Shown here piece by piece: positions 60,085 to 64,000 of a stretch of DNA of 64,000 nucleotides. The DNA is from Vigna angularis. Lineage: Eukaryota; Streptophyta; Magnoliopsida; Fabales; Fabaceae. The position numbers were made by a program, and so were the translations under genes. Under the pieces are notes generated by a model. That model did no database searches, was not told where the DNA came from, and saw only the letters and a program-made list of their open reading frames with translations. The stretch lies in contig NC_068973.1 of assembly GCF_016808095.1 (NCBI RefSeq), forward strand, positions 15,248,501 to 15,312,500, read 5' to 3'. Numbering within the stretch: the stretch's first letter is position 1; every line of letters begins with the position of its first letter.

Positions 60085-60800
60085 ATGAGCGACGGCCACC
60101 ACGGAAGAGGATTAAGGAGTCTATCTTATCCCGAGTATATCAGAAGGAGGGAAGAGGGGTTGCGTTTCTATTGTGGCAACCCTTATAGTCCAGGTAATCG
60201 CTGCCCAGCGAGAAGTTTGTGGGTGGTGATCATGGGGGAAGATGAAGTCGACGGTGACGAAGAGGAAGAAGATGGGGAAGAAGTTTAGCAGAAACGCATG
60301 GAGTTGTCGTTGTTTTCCACTAGAGGGCTCACCACAAAACTATGAAGTTACAGGATTGGGTTCGGAGGAAGAAAGTGATGATCCTCATTGACAGTGGCGC
60401 TAGCCACAACTTTATAGCAACAGAATTGGTGGAGGAGCTAGGCTTACCTGTAGAAGAGACCCCATCGTACCGGGTGAGTTTGGGAGATGGCCGAAAAAAA
60501 CAAACACGGGGCTGTTGCAGGGATGTTCTAGGTAGTGGATATAGGTGAAACAGAGGTATTGGAGAATTTTTATTTGTTTGAATTAGGACAAGTAGATTTG
60601 ATTTTTGAGATAGAGTGGTTAACTAAATTGGGGAAAGTGACCATTAATTGGGGAGAATTAAAGATGGTCTACAAACAGGAGGAAAAGGTGGTAACAATAA
60701 AGGGGGACCCCACTTTGGCACGAAAAATAGTGGAACCGAAAGCATTAATGAAAATGAAAGCGGTGGAAGCGGTGACTATGGTTTGGACTCTGGGAAAGGC
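60085..60800 (+). pseudogene. Gypsy gag tail and protease
   Basis: 60085-60288 ends gag with a zinc-knuckle-like segment (FYCGNPYSPGNRCPARSL; the first Cys of the CCHC is replaced by Phe-Tyr) and an acidic tail. 60342-60548 carries the protease motif ILIDSGASHNFI, then ELGLPVEETPSYRVSLGDG. A stop and frame change separate the two. The frame shifts again at about 60535. Confidence 0.75.
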
Positions 60801-60999
60801 ATAGATAAACCCAGAGACCACAGAAACCAATCCAGATTTAACAAGGATCCAGACAGAGGAGTTGCAGCAGGTGTTGTCAAATTTTGGAGAGGTTTCTAAT
60901 GAGCTCAGGGGCTTACCTCCAATCCGAAATATAGTCCACCGAATCATGCTCAAGGAAGGGACTGATCTAGTTAATGTCCGCCCTTATAGATAGCCTCAT

Positions 61000-62012
61000 G
61001 TGATGAAGGAGGAGATTGAGAACCAGGTGGCTGAGATGTTGAAGGCAGGGATCATACGACCAAGCACTAGTCCTTATTCAAGTCCCGTGATATTCGTCAA
61101 GAAAAAGAATGGCAGCTGGCGTTTCTACATTGATTACAAAGCCCTGAATCGTGCCACCATCCTAGAAAAATTTCCCATACCTATCATAGAGGAGTTATTG
61201 GATGAATTGAGAGGGGCAAAATACTTCTCCAAGGTAGATTTCAAGGCTGGGTATCACCAGATTCGTATGAGGGAGGATGATGTCCAGAAAACAGCCTTTA
61301 GGACACATCAAGGACATTACGAGTTCCTTGTTATGCCTTTTGGCCTCTCAAACGCGCCAGCTACATTTCAGAGCATGATCAATGATTTGTTGAGGGCATA
61401 CTTAAGGAGGTTTGTGCTAGTATTTTTTTATGATATACTTATATACAATCAGGAGTGAGAGGAGCATTTGAAACACCTTGGGCAAGTGTTGAATATGCTA
61501 AGACAACTCAATGGGTTGCCAATGTAAAGAAGTGTGACTTCGGGAGGAAGTGGATCAGATACCTGGGCCATTTAATTTCAGAAAAAGGGGTGGAGATGGA
61601 CAGAGATAAAGTGGTGGCAATGGAGGAATGGCCAGAACCCAGGACCCTTAAAGCCTTGAGCGGGTTTTTGGGTCTCACAGAATATTACACAAGGTTTGTG
61701 AAGGATTATGGAAAAATTGCAAAGCCCTTGACAAAATTGTTGAAGAAGGGACAGTTTATATGGTCGACACAAGCAGCAAAAGCTATGGTCAGGTTAAAGG
61801 AAGCCATTACTACTGCACCAGTTTTAGCTTTACCAGATTTCAAGCAACAATTCCACATTGACTATGATGCATCAGGGAGTGGTGTAGGAGCTGTTTTAAC
61901 TCAAAACAAAAAGCCTATTGCTTTCTTTAGCAAGGCACTGTCAGATGGATCCCCCAATAAATCAATTTATGAAAAAGTGCTCATGGCTTTGGTCATGGTA
62001 ATCCAACACTAG
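61000..62012 (+). pseudogene. Gypsy reverse transcriptase and RNase H
   Basis: RT blocks are readable: [65 protein letters not shown]. The active-site block reads VFFYDILIY where the family has two adjacent aspartates, so one catalytic aspartate is missing. A TGA ends this frame at about 61456-61458. The following frame has LRKW-type GHLISEKGVE, LSGFLGLTEYYTRFV and the RNase H start FHIDYDASGSGVGAVLTQ, ending at a TAG at 62010-62012. Confidence 0.85.
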
Positions 62013-62072
62013 AGGCCCTATTTACTGGGTTAGAAGTTTGTAGTGCATACGGATTAGAGGAGCCTCCAGTAT

Positions 62073-63148
62073 TTGCTTGAACAAAAGATAACAACTCAAA
62101 ATCAACAAAATTGGTTGGCAAAGTTGCTAGGGTATGATTTTGACATTGTTTATAAATTAGGGGTGACTAATAGAGTGGCTAATGCTTTGTCTAGAAAAGG
62201 AGAAGATAAGGAGGAGGAGGAGGTGGAATTGAGAATCATTATCATGGCTAGACCATATTGGCAGGATTTTCAGGAGGTGTTGAAGGAGGTTGAAGAGGAT
62301 GTGGTTCTTAAGAAGATAATAGAAGAAGTGAGAGCAGATTCAAATTCTCATCCTGCCTTTACTTTGGAGAACGATAGACTTCACTACAAGGGAAGGTTGG
62401 TGCTATCTTCCAACTTTGTATGGATTCCTAAGCTTATAGCTGAGTTCCATACCACCAACATTGGAAAGCATTCAGGAGTCTATAGGACCTATCGTAAGGT
62501 GGCACAATCAATGTATTGGGTAGGAATGAAGAAGGTTGTTACTGATTTCGTAGCCAGTTGCTTGGTGTGCCAGCAACACAAGTATTTGGCATCTTCTCTC
62601 CTCAAGGCTTGTTACAGCCTTTGCCAATACCGCAAGCAATTTGGGATGAAGTCAGCATGGACTTCATAGTCAAGCTGCCAAAATCACAGGGCCATGATGC
62701 GATTCTGGTAGTTGTAGATCACTTGAGCAAGTATGGTCATTTTGTTCCCCTAAAGCATCCCTACACTGCCAAAACCATAGCAGAAATTTTTGTTAAAGAA
62801 GTGGTCGGATTACATGGGGTGCCAGTATCAGTCATCAATGATAGAGATCCTTTATTTCTAAGCATATTCTGGAAGGAGTTATTTAGATTGCAGGGCACCC
62901 AGCTACAAATGAGTACTGCATACCACCCAGAATCTAATGGGCAAACTGAGGTCCTGAATAGAATATTGGAGGGTTATTTGAGGTGTTTCTGTTCAGAACA
63001 ACCTAAAAGTTGGAATACAGTTCTTCTCTGGGCTGAGTATTGGTATAATACTAGCTATCAAGGTGCGGCTAAATGTAGCCCATTTGAAACTGTTTATGGA
63101 AGGGCACCTCCTGCACTCACCCGTTTCATTCCTGGGAAACTGCAGTAG
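62073..63148 (+). pseudogene. Gypsy RNase H end and integrase
   Basis: Starts with the RNase H C-terminus (LLGYDFDIVYKLGVTNRVAN). Then comes the HHCC zinc domain (EFHTTNIGKHSGVYRTYRK and SCLVCQQHK) and the integrase core (SMDFIVKLPKSQGHDAILVV, VINDRDPLFLS, TAYHPESNGQTEVLNR). A phase change lies between about 62585 and 62660. A further stop at about 63146 precedes the C-terminal segment. Confidence 0.85.
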
Positions 63149-63362
63149 AGGCTGTGGCTCAAGATCTCCAGACAAGAGATGAGGAACTCAAGCAACTCCG
63201 TTTTCACTTAACAAGAGCGCAAGATTTGATGGCCAAATATGCTAACAGGAAGAGGAAACCAGCCGAGGTTAAGGCCGATGACTGGGTGAACCTAAAAATT
63301 AGGCCTCATAGGCAGACTTCCATGCCTACCTGGTTGCATCCCAAATTATTAGCACGATATTT

Positions 63363-64000
63363 CTCCCAATCTTCTCCATTATTCACATGGTATCTAGAGC
63401 TTAAGATTAGTTCCAGCTCCACGGTCTCCGGCACACATCACTGTCGTTGTCGCCGTCGTCGCCGCCGTCGCCGGAGTTCCAAAATCGACCGACGACCACA
63501 CCTTCGGAATCATCTCGGCCGGGCGACCAACATGGTGCAAAGATCGCGGCGAACAGACCACCCACGCGCCGCCACGTGCCGTCGCAACAGTCGCTGGCAC
63601 CATCGCCGCTTCCCGCCGCACGTGCCGGCGCGTTGCCGGAGATTTCCGCTGCCGACCAGGACCGTCGTGATCGCCTCCTCGCCCTCTTTCTGGATCTGTT
63701 GTCGTTGCATCAATCGGAGCACTTTGGATTTTAGGGTTTCTCCCTCTCCACTACGTCTTCCTCGTCTACAAACACCTCTGTTGGTGGCTCATCATCTGAT
63801 CCCTCAATATACACCAATTATGTGAATGTACACTTGTCCATTGACAAGTTAAATGGCACAAATTATGCAACATGGGCGTCCGACATCAAACTTTGGTTGA
63901 ACAGTCAGGGGTACGTAGATCACCTTACTCAAAATGTGACTACTACTACCACAGATGACACTTCTCGCTGGATGAAAATTGATGCCCAGTTATGCATTGT
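63363..64000 (+). mobile_element. Start of a Copia element running off the right edge
   Basis: TGGTATCTAGAGC at 63390-63402 is a one-off initiator tRNA-Met PBS. A GC-rich 5' leader follows, then a Copia gag start near 63815 (NYVNVHLSIDKLNGTNYATW, then WLNSQGYVDHL and RWMKIDAQLCI). Before the PBS only about 25 bp could belong to an LTR; immediately upstream is gypsy sequence. The 5' LTR is therefore missing or cut down to its last bases. Confidence 0.8.

Larger units (their letters stand above)
59815..63362 (+). mobile_element. Decayed Ty3/gypsy retrotransposon in the intron after 59470
   Basis: The left part (59815-60080) looks like a shortened LTR/leader (TGATAGAGTATGGAGAG, TATAAAAG), then a gag tail, protease, RT, RNase H and integrase in plus orientation. 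Most of gag is missing. Stops and phase changes are frequent. The element ends abruptly at about 63362, within the segment after integrase, where Copia sequence begins. No 3' LTR is present in the window. Confidence 0.82.

Noticed and set aside
63394..63734. Overlapping frames of up to 95 codons around the Copia leader
   Set aside because: This is GC-rich untranslated leader upstream of the gag start. All frames are equally open.
1..64000. tRNA, rRNA and other structured RNA genes
   Set aside because: No tRNA boxes in a plausible cloverleaf or rRNA segments were noticed. The tRNA-like matches are retroelement primer binding sites. A tRNAscan-SE run would settle this.

Overview
The window is plant nuclear DNA, most likely from a papilionoid legume. 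The evidence is multi-exon genes with GT-AG introns, AT-rich spacers, plant gene families (PIG-T, an adaptin-binding p34 relative, a UBA-domain protein, a captured ERECTA fragment) and many plant transposable elements. The legume assignment is an inference from the style of the repeats and from protein similarity recalled from memory. No search was run.

Layout. 1-1028 is the LTR of a Copia element cut by the window edge. 2340-14650 is a three-layer nest: a decayed Ty3/gypsy reverse transcriptase (+) is split by a Copia element (2464-14269, -), which is split inside gag by a second Copia element (5626-13296, -). The inner element has 963-bp LTRs with two mismatches but lacks integrase. It also carries an extra reading frame with what looks like its own promoter. 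15240-21263 is a broken but still intron-bearing copy of an adaptin-binding p34 (AAGAB-like) gene, with a 3.9-kb CACTA transposon in intron 1. 21417-28586 holds two related small CACTA elements, a probable solo gypsy LTR, and a Pack-MULE carrying a piece of a host gene.

The gene-bearing middle contains a complete five-exon gene for the GPI transamidase subunit PIG-T (32769-36855, +) and a complete three-exon gene for an unrecognised 211-residue protein (38467-40014, -). A second Pack-MULE (40215-42363), carrying three exon pieces of the receptor kinase ERECTA, sits about 200 bp upstream of that second gene's start codon. Relics and a hairpin Mutator-type MITE fill 42364-50112.

The right third is a UBA/coiled-coil gene (UBXN1-like, +) that starts at 50135. 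Six exons are visible, in frame, to 59470, and the rest lies beyond the window. Its fourth intron is 7.1 kb and holds nested LTR elements, each with its own target-site duplication: TRIM-like A contains B, and B's LTR contains C. The next intron holds a decayed gypsy element joined abruptly to the start of a Copia element that runs off the end.

Functionally, three host genes look intact (PIG-T, the 211-residue protein, the UBA gene as far as seen) and one is a pseudogene. Everything else is mobile DNA or unassigned spacer. Nothing here forms a clear new multi-gene system. The most unusual items are the palindrome-built internal promoter of the inner Copia element, the two Pack-MULEs, and the stacked insertions whose order can be read from target duplications and paralogous empty sites.
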